Shown here: positions 32,097-41,651 of the stretch, piece after piece | Numbering within the stretch: position 1 is the first letter of the stretch | How the letters are laid out: every line of letters begins with the position of its first letter | Source of the DNA: Phaeacidiphilus oryzae TH49 | Lineage (GTDB): Bacteria; Actinomycetota; Actinomycetes; Streptomycetales; Streptomycetaceae | Assembly: GCF_000744815.1 (NCBI RefSeq) | Contig: NZ_JQMQ01000005.1 | Span: 6,095,801-6,159,800 of the forward strand | Direction of reading: 5' to 3' | DNA: 64,000 nucleotides | Position numbers and translations under genes: made by a program | The notes under the pieces: model-generated | What the model saw: the letters and a program-made list of their open reading frames with translations, nothing else | What the model was told of the DNA's origin: nothing | Database searches by the model: none

Positions 32097-34838
32097 TCAG
32101 CCGGAGGCGGACGGCAGCGGCTGCTCGGCCCAGATGACCTTGCCGGTGTGGGTGTAGCGGGTCCCCCAGCGGTGGGCGAGCTGGGCGACCAGGAACAGGC
32201 CGCGGCCGCCCTCGTCGGTGCTCCGGGCCCGGCGCAGCCGCGGCGAGGTGGCGCTGCCGTCGGTGACCTCGCAGATCAGCGTGCGGTCCCGGAGGAGCCG
32301 CAGCCGGACCGGGCCGGCGGTGTACCGGATGGCGTTGGTGACCAGCTCGCTCACCATCAGCTCGGTGGTGAACACCAGCTCGTCCAGCCCCCAGTCGTGC
32401 AGCCGCCGGGCGGCCTCGGCGCGGATCCCGCCGACCGCCGCCGCGTCCATCGGGACGTCCCAGACGGCCAGGTGGTCCGCGTCGGTGCGGCGGGTGCGGG
32501 CGACCAGCAGGGCGGCGTCGTCCAGCGCCCTGGCCGGCCGCAGCCTGCGCTGCAGCTCGTCCCGGACGGCGGCGGGCGGGCGGCCGGCCAGCGAGGCCAG
32601 CGCCTCGCGCAGGGCCTCCTCGCCGTCGGCCGTGGTCGCGGAGCCGGCGGTGAGGCCGTCGGTGTAGAGGACCAGGGTGGTGCCCTCGGGGAGGGTGAGG
32701 TCGACGCTCTCGTACGGTGATCCGCCGTTGCCGAGGGGCGGGCCGGTGGGCAGCCGGGGGAGGACGGCGGTGCCGTCCGGGTACAGCAGGGCGGGGGCGC
32801 GGTGCCCCGCGGAGGCCATCGTGCACTGCCCGGTGACCGGGTCGTGGACGACGTAGAGGCAGGTGGCGCCGGTGGCCGGGGCGATGCCGGCCTCCGCGGA
32901 CTCCGAGGGGTCGGCGAGGGCGTCGAGCTGGCCGATCAGCTCGTCCGGCGGCAGGTCCAGGGTGGAGAAGTTGCGGATCGCGGTGCGCAGCCGGCCCATG
33001 GTGGCCGCCGCGTGCAGCCCGTGCCCCGCGACCTCGCCGACCACCAGCGCGATCCGCCCGCCGGAGAGCGGCAGGGCGTCGTACCAGTCCCCGCCGACCC
33101 CGCCGCGGTCGCTGGCCGGCTGGTAGCCATGGGCCAGTTCGGCCGCGCGGAGGTCGGGGAGGGAACCCGGCAGCAGGCTCTGCTGGAGGGTGAGCGCGAG
33201 GGTGCTCTCCCGGGTGTAGCGGCGGGCGTTGTCCAGGGCCACGGCGGCGCGGCCGACCAGCTCGCCGAGCAGGGCGACGTCGTCCTCCTGGAACGGCCCG
33301 CGCTCCGGCCCGCGCCGGAAGGAGGCCAGTCCGAGGACGGTGCCGCGGGCCCGGATCGGCACCTCGACGCACGAGCCGCCGTCCGGGGCGGGCCGGACGG
33401 CCGGCTGGTCCGGGAACGGCGCCGGCGGCAGCGCGGGCCGCTGGGCCCCGACCTCGACCCCGGCCCGGGCCCGGCGGCGCGGGCACGCCGCGGCCCGGCG
33501 GAGCACCGGGGCCTCCTCGATCGGGGCCGGTCCCTCCGGCGCCGGGGGCTCGCCGCCGTCCAGCACCCAGTCCCACAGGTCGACCGTGCACTCCTCGGCC
33601 GGCCCCGGCGTCGCGATCTCGGCCAGTTCCTGGGCGGTGCGGTCGACTTCGAGGGTGGTGCCGATCCGCGAGCCGGCCTGGCAGAGCAGCGCGAGCCGGC
33701 GCCGCGCGGCCACCGCGAGGCGGGCCGCGGTGGCGTCGCCGATCAGCACCGCGGCGGCGGGGACGGGCAGCCGGTCGGCGGCGTCCCCGTCCGGGGCGGG
33801 GGAGCCGGGACGTGGACCGGGACCGGCCGCGGGCTCCTCCTCCGGCCCGCCCGGCCGCGTCCGCTCCGGCGCACTGGGGCGCGGGCGGGGGGTCAGGCGC
33901 GGACGCGGCTTCGGGTCCGTCTCCCAGCCCGCGAACGGGAAGTGCGCCTCCACGACCAGCGTTTCCACCGCCCCGGCCGCGCCCGGGGTACGGGCCCGGC
34001 GGCAGTGGAGCGCCGCGGTCCGCCCGCCGGAGAGGGTCACCTGCCGCAACCCGGCCCGGCCGAGCGAGATCAGCTCCGCGGCGGCGTCCCGCAGGGTCGC
34101 CCGGTCCCCGAGGGAGAGCGCCGAGCAGTCGTCGAGGGAGACCCGGGGGGTGGTCAGCACCGCCGCCAGCAGCGCCTGTTCCCGTGCCGAGTACTGGGCC
34201 AGCAGCCGGCCCTCGATCTCCAGCACGGCGCCGCCGACGATCTTCGGCATCATCGGATGCCGGTCGGAGTTCCAGCAGGTGAGGTCGAGGATGCCGAGGA
34301 TCTCCCCGCTCAGCGGGTCCCGCACCGGGGCCCCCGCGCAGGCGAAGTCCCGCAGCCGCTCCACGAAGTGCTCGGTGCTGAGCACCGCGAACGGCCGGCG
34401 CTCGGTGAGGGCGGTGCCGATGCCGTTGGTGCCGGCGTGGTCCTCGGCGTAGCTGAAGCCGGGGGCCAGCCGCACGGCGTCCAGATGCCGGTTGAGCCCG
34501 GCGCAGCCGGCCAGCCGCAGGCGCACCCGGGCGGTCTCGTCGGTCAGCACGATGCCGACCCGGGCGCCGGCGAGCCGGGTGTGCAGCCGGTCGACGACCG
34601 GGGCGGCGGCGCGCAGCAGATGGTCCTCCGGGTCCAGGTCGGTGAGGCCGCGGTAGGGCGGCTCGTGCCGGCCGGGATCGAGCTCCAGGCCGTGGCAGCG
34701 GGCCCAGGAGTCCCGGATGGCCGGGCGGGGGAGCCCGGCCGGGGCCGGGCCGTCCTGCGCGCGCCGCAGGAACGCCGCCGGTGCCGTCCGGCTCCCGGTC
34801 AGGGTGGCAGCGCTACCGCCGCCCCAATCGCCCGGCAT
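32097..34838 (-). CDS. GAF-GAF-SpoIIE phosphatase-HATPase signalling protein
   Basis: A 913-residue multidomain sensor. The first GAF (about 60-215) resembles AcoR-type activator sensors (EDHAGTNGIGTAL, GAPVRDPLSGEILG). A Pro/Arg-rich linker follows, then a second GAF (about 350-530), a PP2C/SpoIIE phosphatase (GGDWYDALPL, AGHGLHAA, DDAALLV) and an RsbW-like ATPase (ELVTNAIRY, DEGGRGLFLV). It could dephosphorylate an anti-anti-sigma factor and bind or phosphorylate it in one chain. The usual VGDVxGHG motif reads VGEVAGHG. GGGAGGG lies 4 nt before the ATG. Confidence 0.9.
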   Translation of the reverse strand: MPGDWGGGSAATLTGSRTAPAAFLRRAQDGPAPAGLPRPAIRDSWARCHGLELDPGRHEPPYRGLTDLDPEDHLLRAAAPVVDRLHTRLAGARVGIVLTDETARVRLRLAGCAGLNRHLDAVRLAPGFSYAEDHAGTNGIGTALTERRPFAVLSTEHFVERLRDFACAGAPVRDPLSGEILGILDLTCWNSDRHPMMPKIVGGAVLEIEGRLLAQYSAREQALLAAVLTTPRVSLDDCSALSLGDRATLRDAAAELISLGRAGLRQVTLSGGRTAALHCRRARTPGAAGAVETLVVEAHFPFAGWETDPKPRPRLTPRPRPSAPERTRPGGPEEEPAAGPGPRPGSPAPDGDAADRLPVPAAAVLIGDATAARLAVAARRRLALLCQAGSRIGTTLEVDRTAQELAEIATPGPAEECTVDLWDWVLDGGEPPAPEGPAPIEEAPVLRRAAACPRRRARAGVEVGAQRPALPPAPFPDQPAVRPAPDGGSCVEVPIRARGTVLGLASFRRGPERGPFQEDDVALLGELVGRAAVALDNARRYTRESTLALTLQQSLLPGSLPDLRAAELAHGYQPASDRGGVGGDWYDALPLSGGRIALVVGEVAGHGLHAAATMGRLRTAIRNFSTLDLPPDELIGQLDALADPSESAEAGIAPATGATCLYVVHDPVTGQCTMASAGHRAPALLYPDGTAVLPRLPTGPPLGNGGSPYESVDLTLPEGTTLVLYTDGLTAGSATTADGEEALREALASLAGRPPAAVRDELQRRLRPARALDDAALLVARTRRTDADHLAVWDVPMDAAAVGGIRAEAARRLHDWGLDELVFTTELMVSELVTNAIRYTAGPVRLRLLRDRTLICEVTDGSATSPRLRRARSTDEGGRGLFLVAQLAHRWGTRYTHTGKVIWAEQPLPSASG

Positions 34839-35020
34839 GGAACCCTCCCGCTCCCCGCGTGACTCCGCGCTTCCGGCTTCTCGGTGCTTACCGGAAGGTA
34901 TTGCTCAGGAGGCCGGCGTGCGGCCGGAGTCCGGGACAGAGCCCGCTTATGCCACCCTTGCGGGTGAATCTCGCGGTCCCTGCCGGAGATCCGGCGGCAT
35001 CGGGGAGGGTTCCGCCGCGG

Positions 35021-36907
35021 CTACACCTCGAGGGTGACGTCGTAGGTGCGCAGCCACTCGTTCATCCCGAGCACCAACTCCCCCGCGTTCCGCAGGAGTT
35101 CGCCCGGGAGCTCGGCGACCGCCCGCTCCGCGGCCGGCACGTCGAGGAGTTCGCGCACCGGGGCCGAGCGGTCGGCGAGGGTGTCCCGCAGCTCCTCCCG
35201 CACCGCCTCGCCGAAGCGCGGGTCCTGGGTGCTCGGGTACGGGCTCTTCACCCGCTCGGCCACCGAGTCCGGCAGGACGTCCCGGGCGGCGGCCCGGAGC
35301 AGCGACTTCTCCCGGCCGTCGAAGGTCTTCAGCTCCCACGGCGTGTTGAAGACGTACTGCACCAGCCGGTGGTCGCAGAACGGCACCCGGACCTCAAGGC
35401 CGGTGGCCATGCTGGTGCGGTCCTTGCGGTCGAGGAGGATCTGCACGAAGCGGGTCAGGTGGAGGTAGCCGATCTCGCGCATCCGGGCGGCGAGGCCGGT
35501 CTCGCCGGGCAGCCGCGGCACCTCCGCCAGGGCCTCGCGGTACCGGGCGTCCTGATACCCCGCCAGGTCGAGCGAGGAGAGGAGGCCCGGGGCGAAGAGC
35601 CCCTCCCGGGGGAGCGGCCGGGTGCCGTCCGGCTCGACGTGCCCGCCGAAGCCGCCGCGGATGGCGTGCAGCCAGGGGAAGGTGTCCGAGCGCACCGCCT
35701 CCGGGTCGTGGAACCAGGCGTAGCCGCCGAAGACCTCGTCCGCGGACTCGCCGGAGAGGGCCACCGTGGTCTGCCGGCGGATCGCCCGGAAGAGGAGGTA
35801 GAGCGAGGTGTCCGCCTCGCCGAGGCCGATCGGGAGGTCGCGGGCGCGCAGCACGGCGGCCCGGTGCCGGCGGTCCATCAGGTCCTCGACGGACAGCACG
35901 ATGTCGCTGTGGTCGGCGGCGACATGCTCGGCGAGGGCGTGGGCGTACGGGCCGTCGGGGGTGCCGCGGAGGGCGTCCGGCCGGAAGTTCTCGGTCTGGC
36001 CGACGAAGTCGACGGAGAAGGAGCGCACCGGGCCGTTCCCCTCGGACGCCAGCCCCCTGGCCGCCAGTGCGGTGATCACCGAGGAGTCCAGTCCCCCGGA
36101 GAGGAGGGTGCACAGCGGCACGTCGGCGATCAGCTGCCGGGCCACGATGTCGTCCAGCAGCTCGCGGACGTGGGCGACGGTCCGCTCCCGGCTGTCGGTG
36201 TGCTCGGTGGACTCCAGTCCCCAGTACCGGCGTTCGGTGAGCTGGCCGCGGCGGACCCGGAGGGTGTGCCCGGGCTTGAGCTCGCGCATCCCGCGGTAGA
36301 CGCCGTGGCCGGGGGTCTTGGTGAAGGAGAGGAGCTCGGCCAGGCCTTCGCTGTCGACCACGGCCTTCACGTCCGGGTGGGCGAGGATCGCCTTGGGCTC
36401 GGAGCCGAAGAGCACCCCGTCCTGGGTGGGGAGGTAGTAGAGCGGTTTGATCCCCATCCGGTCGCGGACCAGGAGCAGTTCCTCGCTCCGCGGGTCCCAC
36501 AGCGCGAACGCGTACATCCCGTTGAGCCGCTCGGTGAAGGCCTCGCCCCACTCCAGGTAGGCGTGGAGGCACACCTCGGTGTCGCTGGCGGTGCGGAAGC
36601 GGTGGCCGAGGGCGGCCAGTTCGGCGCGCAGCTCGCGGTAGTTGTAGATCTCGCCGCTGTAGGTGGTGGCGAGGACGGTGCGGCCGTCGGCCTCCACCGT
36701 CATCGGCTGCCGGCCGCCGTCGAGGTCGATGACGGCGAGGCGGCGGTGGCCGAGGGCGACGTGCCGGTCCAGCCAGACGCCGGAGGCGTCCGGGCCGCGG
36801 CAGGCCATCGTCTCGGTCATCTCGTCGATCACGCCGCGGGCCGAGCCGGTCTGCGTGGGTGCCGTGTGGTCGGAGGCATAGCCGACCCATCCAGCGATAC
36901 CGCACAT
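35021..36907 (-). CDS. asnB: Asparagine synthase (glutamine-hydrolysing)
   Basis: A 628-residue class B asparagine synthetase. The ATG is fixed by MCGIAGWVG, since Cys2 becomes the N-terminal nucleophile of the glutaminase domain (to about residue 200, with RGPD and GHRRLAVIDL). The synthetase domain has the PP-loop LLSGGLDSS and, later, SGESADEVFGGY. It turns aspartate, glutamine and ATP into asparagine, glutamate and AMP. AAGGA lies 9 nt upstream. Its promoter region is shared with the divergent BNR-repeat gene. Confidence 0.95.
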   Translation of the reverse strand: MCGIAGWVGYASDHTAPTQTGSARGVIDEMTETMACRGPDASGVWLDRHVALGHRRLAVIDLDGGRQPMTVEADGRTVLATTYSGEIYNYRELRAELAALGHRFRTASDTEVCLHAYLEWGEAFTERLNGMYAFALWDPRSEELLLVRDRMGIKPLYYLPTQDGVLFGSEPKAILAHPDVKAVVDSEGLAELLSFTKTPGHGVYRGMRELKPGHTLRVRRGQLTERRYWGLESTEHTDSRERTVAHVRELLDDIVARQLIADVPLCTLLSGGLDSSVITALAARGLASEGNGPVRSFSVDFVGQTENFRPDALRGTPDGPYAHALAEHVAADHSDIVLSVEDLMDRRHRAAVLRARDLPIGLGEADTSLYLLFRAIRRQTTVALSGESADEVFGGYAWFHDPEAVRSDTFPWLHAIRGGFGGHVEPDGTRPLPREGLFAPGLLSSLDLAGYQDARYREALAEVPRLPGETGLAARMREIGYLHLTRFVQILLDRKDRTSMATGLEVRVPFCDHRLVQYVFNTPWELKTFDGREKSLLRAAARDVLPDSVAERVKSPYPSTQDPRFGEAVREELRDTLADRSAPVRELLDVPAAERAVAELPGELLRNAGELVLGMNEWLRTYDVTLEV

Positions 36908-37321
36908 GGTGTGGCGGTCCTTCCTGAAGGTCGGGGCGCGGCCGTGTCCCGTACGGCCGCGTCTCCGGGCGGACACGCTAGGGGCCGATGGGTGTAAGAG
37001 GCAACGGTCTGTCTACGGAACGTCATGTTCCCGCCAGGTGGCCCGGCTTGGGTTTGGCTTTACCCGGTGCTGGGCGTCCGTGGAGGTTCTCGGGTGGCGC
37101 CGGGGCGGCCCCCGGACGGCGTGTCGCGCGGCTCCGGGCTCCGGCCCCGGATCACATGTCAGTGCCGGGTGTGAGACTGCCACCGAGAACCCGCCGGGCG
37201 ATGCGGCCGGGCGATGAGTCGGCGGCCCCGGCGCAGTCCCCACAGGAGACGGACGCATCAGCTTCATCGACATCGGACACCTGGAACACCCGAGACCACT
37301 CGAAGAGGAGAGCCGGCCCCC
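36908..37321. other. 414-bp divergent intergenic region
   Basis: This stretch separates asnB (minus) from the BNR-repeat gene (plus). I see no convincing gene: the frames crossing it are Arg/Pro-rich and continue as noise through the downstream gene. It must contain both promoters, but I could not define matched -35/-10 boxes, a strong dyad or a riboswitch-like fold. Confidence 0.6.
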
Positions 37322-38428
37322 ATGACCGAAAACCTGCTCTGTATCGGCACCAAGAAGGGCCTCTTCCTGGCCCGCAGCCGGGACCGCAAGAACTGGGTGC
37401 TCGACGAGGACCCGTACTTCCCGATGAGCGCGGTGTACGCCACGGCGATCGACCTGCGCGGCGGGCGGCCGAGGGTGTTCGCCTCCGTCGACCACCCCGT
37501 CTTCGGCCCGGCCGTCCTCCACTCCGACGACCTCGGCCGGACCTGGTCGGAGGCGACCGAGAAGGGCATCCGCTTCCCCGAGGGGTACGACGCCTCGGTC
37601 GAGCGGGTCTGGCAGCTCCGCCCCGACGAGGCCGACCGGCCGGGGGTGGTCTGGGCCGGCGCCGAGCCCAGCTCGCTGTGGCGGTCGGAGGACGGCGGTG
37701 AGACCTTCGCCCTGGTCGAGGCGCTGTGGAACCACCCGCACCGGCCGGAGTGGCAGCCCGGCTTCGGCGGCCAGGCGATCCACACGATCATCCCGGACCG
37801 GGACGACCCGCGGACGGTGGTGGTCGCCATGTCCACCGGCGGCGTCTACCGCACCGAGGACGGCGGGCGCAGCTGGCACCCGTCCAACGCCGGGATCCGC
37901 GCCGCCTTCATGCCGGAGGGCCAGCAGTACCCCGAGTTCGGGCAGTGCGTCCACAAGATCGCCGCGGACGCCGAGCGGCGCGACCGCTTCTACCTGCAGA
38001 ACCACGGCGGGGTCTACCGCTCCGACGACGGCGGCCGCAGCTGGTCCTCGATCGCCGAGGGGCTGCCGGCCGACTTCGGCTTCGCGGTGGCGGCGCATCC
38101 GCGGCGCGGTGGGACGGTCTTCCTCTTCCCCCTCCAGGCCGACATCGACCGCTTCCCGGCGGGGCGGCACTGCCGGGTCTACCGCTCGCGCGACGCCGGC
38201 GGCAGCTGGCAGCCGCTGACCGAGGGCCTGCCGGACGAGCCGGACTTCGGCATCGTGCTCCGCGACGCGCTGTGCGTGGACAACGCGGACGCGGCGGGCG
38301 TCGCCGGGGTCTACTTCGGCAACCGCAGCGGCGAGGTCTACGCCAGCCCCGACGAGGGCGACCACTGGGTCGGCGTCGCCAGCCACCTCCCGGACGTCCT
38401 GTGCGTGCGGGCGGCGGTGCTGAGCTGA
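37322..38428 (+). CDS. BNR/sialidase-type beta-propeller protein
   Basis: A 368-residue protein built from repeated Asp-box motifs (S/T-x-D-x-G-x-x-W/F): HSDDLGRTW, RSEDGGETF, RTEDGGRSW, RSDDGGRSW, RSRDAGGSW and ASPDEGDHW, spaced to form a six- or seven-bladed propeller. It starts MTENLLCIGTKKGLFL with no signal peptide, so it is cytoplasmic. Annotated relatives are called exo-alpha-sialidase or glycosyl hydrolase, but no sialidase catalytic set is apparent here, so enzyme activity is doubtful. Confidence 0.85.
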   Translation: MTENLLCIGTKKGLFLARSRDRKNWVLDEDPYFPMSAVYATAIDLRGGRPRVFASVDHPVFGPAVLHSDDLGRTWSEATEKGIRFPEGYDASVERVWQLRPDEADRPGVVWAGAEPSSLWRSEDGGETFALVEALWNHPHRPEWQPGFGGQAIHTIIPDRDDPRTVVVAMSTGGVYRTEDGGRSWHPSNAGIRAAFMPEGQQYPEFGQCVHKIAADAERRDRFYLQNHGGVYRSDDGGRSWSSIAEGLPADFGFAVAAHPRRGGTVFLFPLQADIDRFPAGRHCRVYRSRDAGGSWQPLTEGLPDEPDFGIVLRDALCVDNADAAGVAGVYFGNRSGEVYASPDEGDHWVGVASHLPDVLCVRAAVLS

Positions 38429-38482
38429 TCCGGGGCGGATCGGCGGGGGTGCGCTACAGCGTCTGACGTAGCGCAAACGGGG

Positions 38483-38509
38483 CGGGGGCGTGGCTGCTGT
38501 GCGCCCCCG
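38483..38509. terminator. Hairpin after the BNR-repeat gene
   Basis: CGGGGGCG (38483-38490) pairs perfectly with CGCCCCCG (38502-38509) across an 11-nt loop, 55 bp after the stop codon. A TAGCCT that could be the -10 of the next unit lies ~30 bp downstream. Confidence 0.55.
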
Positions 38510-38619
38510 GTCACTCGCCGGGCGGGTGCGGCGGCGCTAGCCTGCGGACAGTCGGCCCGTTCATCGGTCAAGTCAGCTTGTACGACGGGCCGTTCGCCGC
38601 CGCACGGGGGTGGTGTGCG

Positions 38620-39186
38620 ATGAGGCGAATGTGGGGACCGGCTCTCGCGGCGATGCTCCTCGCCGCCGGGTCGGCGGTCGCGGCCTGCAGTGGCGCGGTG
38701 CCCGCGCAGCCGGGCGGCGGCGCGGGCGCGACGATCGCCACCCCTGGCCCGAGCGCGTCCGCGAGCGGGGCGGGATCGGGGTCGCCGCCCCCGCCGGGTG
38801 CGAGCGGTGCCGGGGGCGCCGGCGGCGGTTCCGACTCGGCCGGCGGTGGTCCGGGTGGTGGTTCCGGCGGTGGTGCCGTCGGCGGGGGCGTCGCCGGGGG
38901 CAACGGCGCCGGGGGCAACGGCGGCGGGGGGTCCGGCCCCGGTCCGGTGATCCCGCCGGTGGCCGTCTCCTCCCCGGGCACCCCGGTCGCCGGCGGCTGC
39001 AACGGCCTCAGCGGCACCTGCACCCCGATCGTCTCCTGTCCGCCCACCGCCGAGGGCCCCAGCCCGAGCGGCCCGGTGCCCCCTGGCTGCCCCGAGCCCG
39101 ATCCGGCCCCGAATCCGAACCCGGGGCCGGCTGACCCGGCTCCGGTCCCGGACACCTCGGTCTCCTCCTCGGCCCTCAGCTCGTGA
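38620..39186 (+). CDS. Gly/Pro-rich lipoprotein
   Basis: A 188-residue protein with a signal peptide and lipobox (MLLAAGSAVAACSG, Cys near residue 22). The mature part is low-complexity Gly/Ser/Pro, interrupted by a small Cys-containing segment (GGCNGLSGTCTPIVSCPPT) that may form disulfides. It is probably a surface-anchored stalk or spacer. Its stop overlaps the GTG of the next membrane gene, so they are coupled. The ATG follows a GGGGGTGG stretch. Confidence 0.7.
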   Translation: MRRMWGPALAAMLLAAGSAVAACSGAVPAQPGGGAGATIATPGPSASASGAGSGSPPPPGASGAGGAGGGSDSAGGGPGGGSGGGAVGGGVAGGNGAGGNGGGGSGPGPVIPPVAVSSPGTPVAGGCNGLSGTCTPIVSCPPTAEGPSPSGPVPPGCPEPDPAPNPNPGPADPAPVPDTSVSSSALSS

Positions 39187-40112
39187 CCGGCCCCGAGCCG
39201 GAGGTCCGCGTCCCGCTGCGCCGGGTCGCGGCCGGGCTGGTCCGCCAGGTCGCCGCGCTGGCCTCGTTCGTCGCCGCGCTGATGTTCTACGCCGGGGTGA
39301 TGTACGAGAGCGGCTACTACGGCCACTTCCATCTGGACGTCTTCGCGCTGGACTTCGGCTTTCCGGAGTTCATCGTGGCCAGCCTCCACCTGATCCGGCT
39401 GCCCGCGGTGGCCATCGCGGTGCTGGTGCTGCTGGCCCCCCGGCTGCCCGGGTTCGTGGAACGGCATCCGGAGCCCGAGGAGGCCCGGTGGCTGCGGCGG
39501 CGCATCCACTTCGGCTACGGCTGGGCCGCCCACGGCTGGCGGTCCCTCGCCCACGGGTACGCGGGGGTGGTGCTGCTGGGCGTGCTCCTCCTGCTGGCCT
39601 GGAACGAACTGGGCGGCTATGCGTGGGTCGCGCCGCTGACCATCGCCGCCGGCCTGCTGCTCGGGGAGACCGGCAGCGCCCAGCCGGTGCCGGCCGCCCA
39701 GCCGGTGCCGGCCGTCCGTCCGGCCGGGCCCGCCCCGGCGGGCCCCCGGGCGCGGGCCGCCGCCCTCTCCTCCACCAGTCTCGCGGTGCTCGGGGTCGGG
39801 CTGCTCCTGGTCTGGGTGGTGGCGCTGACCGCGGGGCGGCTCGGCGCCCACGACGCGGTGGTGACGGAACGTCACCTGGACCGCGAGACCGCCGTCGTGA
39901 TCTACAGCCGGGACCTCCTCGGCTTTCCGCTCAACACCCCCGAGGACCTCGGCCGGCTCTCCGCTTTCCGCTACCGCTACACCGGCTTCCGGCTGATCCT
40001 GCAACGCGGCGACCGCTACTACCTGGTCCCGCTCGGCTGGCGGCACGACCGAGACCCGGTCTCCATCCTCCAGCAGAGCGACACCCTCCGGGTCGACCTG
40101 CTGCCGGGCTAG
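39183..40112 (+). CDS. Multi-TM membrane protein of unknown function
   Basis: A 309-residue protein with about four helices (near residues 20-42, 62-85, 120-145 and 195-218) and a soluble C-terminal domain of ~85 residues (ETAVVIYSRDLLGFPLNTPEDL to the end). A loop holds a PAAQPVPAVRPAGPAPAGP-type Pro/Ala stretch. It starts at the GTG overlapping the lipoprotein stop. I do not recognise a family; with the lipoprotein it may form a cell-envelope pair. Confidence 0.7.
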   Translation: MTGPEPEVRVPLRRVAAGLVRQVAALASFVAALMFYAGVMYESGYYGHFHLDVFALDFGFPEFIVASLHLIRLPAVAIAVLVLLAPRLPGFVERHPEPEEARWLRRRIHFGYGWAAHGWRSLAHGYAGVVLLGVLLLLAWNELGGYAWVAPLTIAAGLLLGETGSAQPVPAAQPVPAVRPAGPAPAGPRARAAALSSTSLAVLGVGLLLVWVVALTAGRLGAHDAVVTERHLDRETAVVIYSRDLLGFPLNTPEDLGRLSAFRYRYTGFRLILQRGDRYYLVPLGWRHDRDPVSILQQSDTLRVDLLPG

Positions 40113-40149
40113 CGCCTCCGGCCGCCCCGGTCCGCGCCGTCTCTCCAAG

Positions 40150-40200
40150 CAACTGTCATGGAACCGTAGTTGACGGCCCATCAGGGTCCTGGGGCAGCAT
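40150..40200 (+). promoter_or_regulatory. P450 promoter with CAACT/AGTTG dyad
   Basis: TTGACG (40170-40175) and CAGCAT (40195-40200) are 19 bp apart, placing the start point at the GTG at 40207. CAACT (40150) and AGTTG (40168) form a spaced dyad over the -35. ACTGTCATGG near 40153 also occurs at the 44.3-kb operator. Confidence 0.35.
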
Positions 40201-40206
40201 GTTCGA

Positions 40207-41601
40207 GTGACTGCTGCCGCCGTTCCCGCCCCCGTCCCCGCGCCCGCCGACGTCCCGGTGACCAGGGGGCCCCGGGGCTGGCCCCTGATCGGGAGCCTGC
40301 CCGAGTTCTCCCGTGACCCGCTGGCCTTCTTCTGCCGGCTGCGCGACCAGGGGGACTGGGTGGAGTGGCGGCTGGGGCCGCAGCGCAACATCCTCCTCTC
40401 CCGCCCGGAGCAGGTGAACGAGGTACTCGGCGGGATGGAGCAGGTGTTCACCCGGAACGAGCTCGGCTGGGCCTTCCGCCGGGTGATGGGGGACAGCGTG
40501 GTGGTCAGCCGCGGGGCGGACTGGCGGCGCAAGCGCGCCCTGGTGCAGCCCGCCGTCCGGCCCCGCCAGGTGAAGGCCTACGCCGACACCATGGTCTCCT
40601 GCGCCCACGCGCTGGCGGAGGGCTGGCGGCCCGGCGAGCGGATCGACGTCCAGCGGGAGATGACCGCGCTCACCCGGCGGATCGCCGTCCGCACCATCTT
40701 CGGCGTCGAGACCGAGGGCCGCGAGGAGGTCATCGCCCAGGCGATGGCCGACTCCCAGGAGGAGATCGGCGCGGAGCTCCGCGGCGCCACCATGTATCTG
40801 CCGCCGTGGGTGCCGACCTCCGGCAGGGCCCGGCTGAAGGACGCGGTGGCCAGGCTGGACGAGGAGATCGAACGGGTGGTGGCCGAGCACAGGGCGGCCG
40901 AGGCCCGCCGGGACGGCGCCGAACGCGACGACCTGCTCAGCCGGCTGCTGGCGGCCCGGGACGAGGAGGGCGTCCCGCTCAGCGGCAAGGAGCTCCGGGA
41001 CGAGGCGGTGACCTTCTACATCGGCGGCCACGAGACCACCTCCACCGCGCTGACCTGGCTCTGGTACCTCCTCTCCCGCTCGCCGGAGGCCCGCGAGCGG
41101 CTGGACGCCGAGCTGGCCGAGGTGCTGGACGGCGGCGAGCGGCTGCCGGAGTTCGCCGACTACCCGCGCCTGACCTGGACCCAGCAGCTGGTCAAGGAGG
41201 CGCTGCGGCTGTACCCGCCGATCTGGCTGGCCACCTCGGTCGCGCTGGACGGGGCCTCGGTCGGGGGCCGGCCGATCGCGCCCGGGACGCATGTGTGGAG
41301 CAGCATGTGGTCGGTCCAGCGGGACCCCCGCTGGTTCGCCCGGCCGGACGAGTTCCGCCCCGAGCGCTGGGACCCGGACGCCGGCCCGGGGGAGACCACC
41401 GACCACGCCTGGTACCCCTTCGGCGGCGGCCAGCGGACCTGCCTGGGCGCGCGGTTCGCCCAGGTGGAGGCGGTGCTGATCGTCGCCGTGCTGGCCCGGC
41501 GGTTCCGGCTGGAGACCGGTCCCGAGGTGCGGCCCGCCCCCGTCCCGCGGCTGACCCTCCAGCCGTCCACCCCGATCCCGGCGACGCTGGCGGGGGTCTG
41601 A
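40207..41601 (+). CDS. Cytochrome P450
   Basis: A 464-residue bacterial P450. The I-helix oxygen motif is GGHETTS, the K-helix ExxR is KEALR, and the heme loop is FGGGQRTCLG with the ligand Cys412. The N-terminus is short and soluble-like. The long A-helix and the WLWYLLSRSPEARERL segment resemble class II-like hydroxylases of fatty acids or terpenes more than macrolide P450s. No ferredoxin gene is adjacent. A GTG start with no clear Shine-Dalgarno suggests leaderless translation. Confidence 0.93.
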   Translation: MTAAAVPAPVPAPADVPVTRGPRGWPLIGSLPEFSRDPLAFFCRLRDQGDWVEWRLGPQRNILLSRPEQVNEVLGGMEQVFTRNELGWAFRRVMGDSVVVSRGADWRRKRALVQPAVRPRQVKAYADTMVSCAHALAEGWRPGERIDVQREMTALTRRIAVRTIFGVETEGREEVIAQAMADSQEEIGAELRGATMYLPPWVPTSGRARLKDAVARLDEEIERVVAEHRAAEARRDGAERDDLLSRLLAARDEEGVPLSGKELRDEAVTFYIGGHETTSTALTWLWYLLSRSPEARERLDAELAEVLDGGERLPEFADYPRLTWTQQLVKEALRLYPPIWLATSVALDGASVGGRPIAPGTHVWSSMWSVQRDPRWFARPDEFRPERWDPDAGPGETTDHAWYPFGGGQRTCLGARFAQVEAVLIVAVLARRFRLETGPEVRPAPVPRLTLQPSTPIPATLAGV

Positions 41602-41651
41602 CGGGAAGCTGACGGGGCGTCGGCCATCCGCCCGGCCCGGCATAAGCCGCA

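Noticed and set aside
36988-37701. Open frame bridging the asnB/BNR gap
   Set aside because: It continues out of frame through the BNR gene, is Arg/Pro-rich and has no ribosome site or domain.
40207-41601. P450 with asnB and the monooxygenase as one biosynthetic cluster
   Set aside because: They lie kilobases apart with unrelated, independently promoted genes between them.
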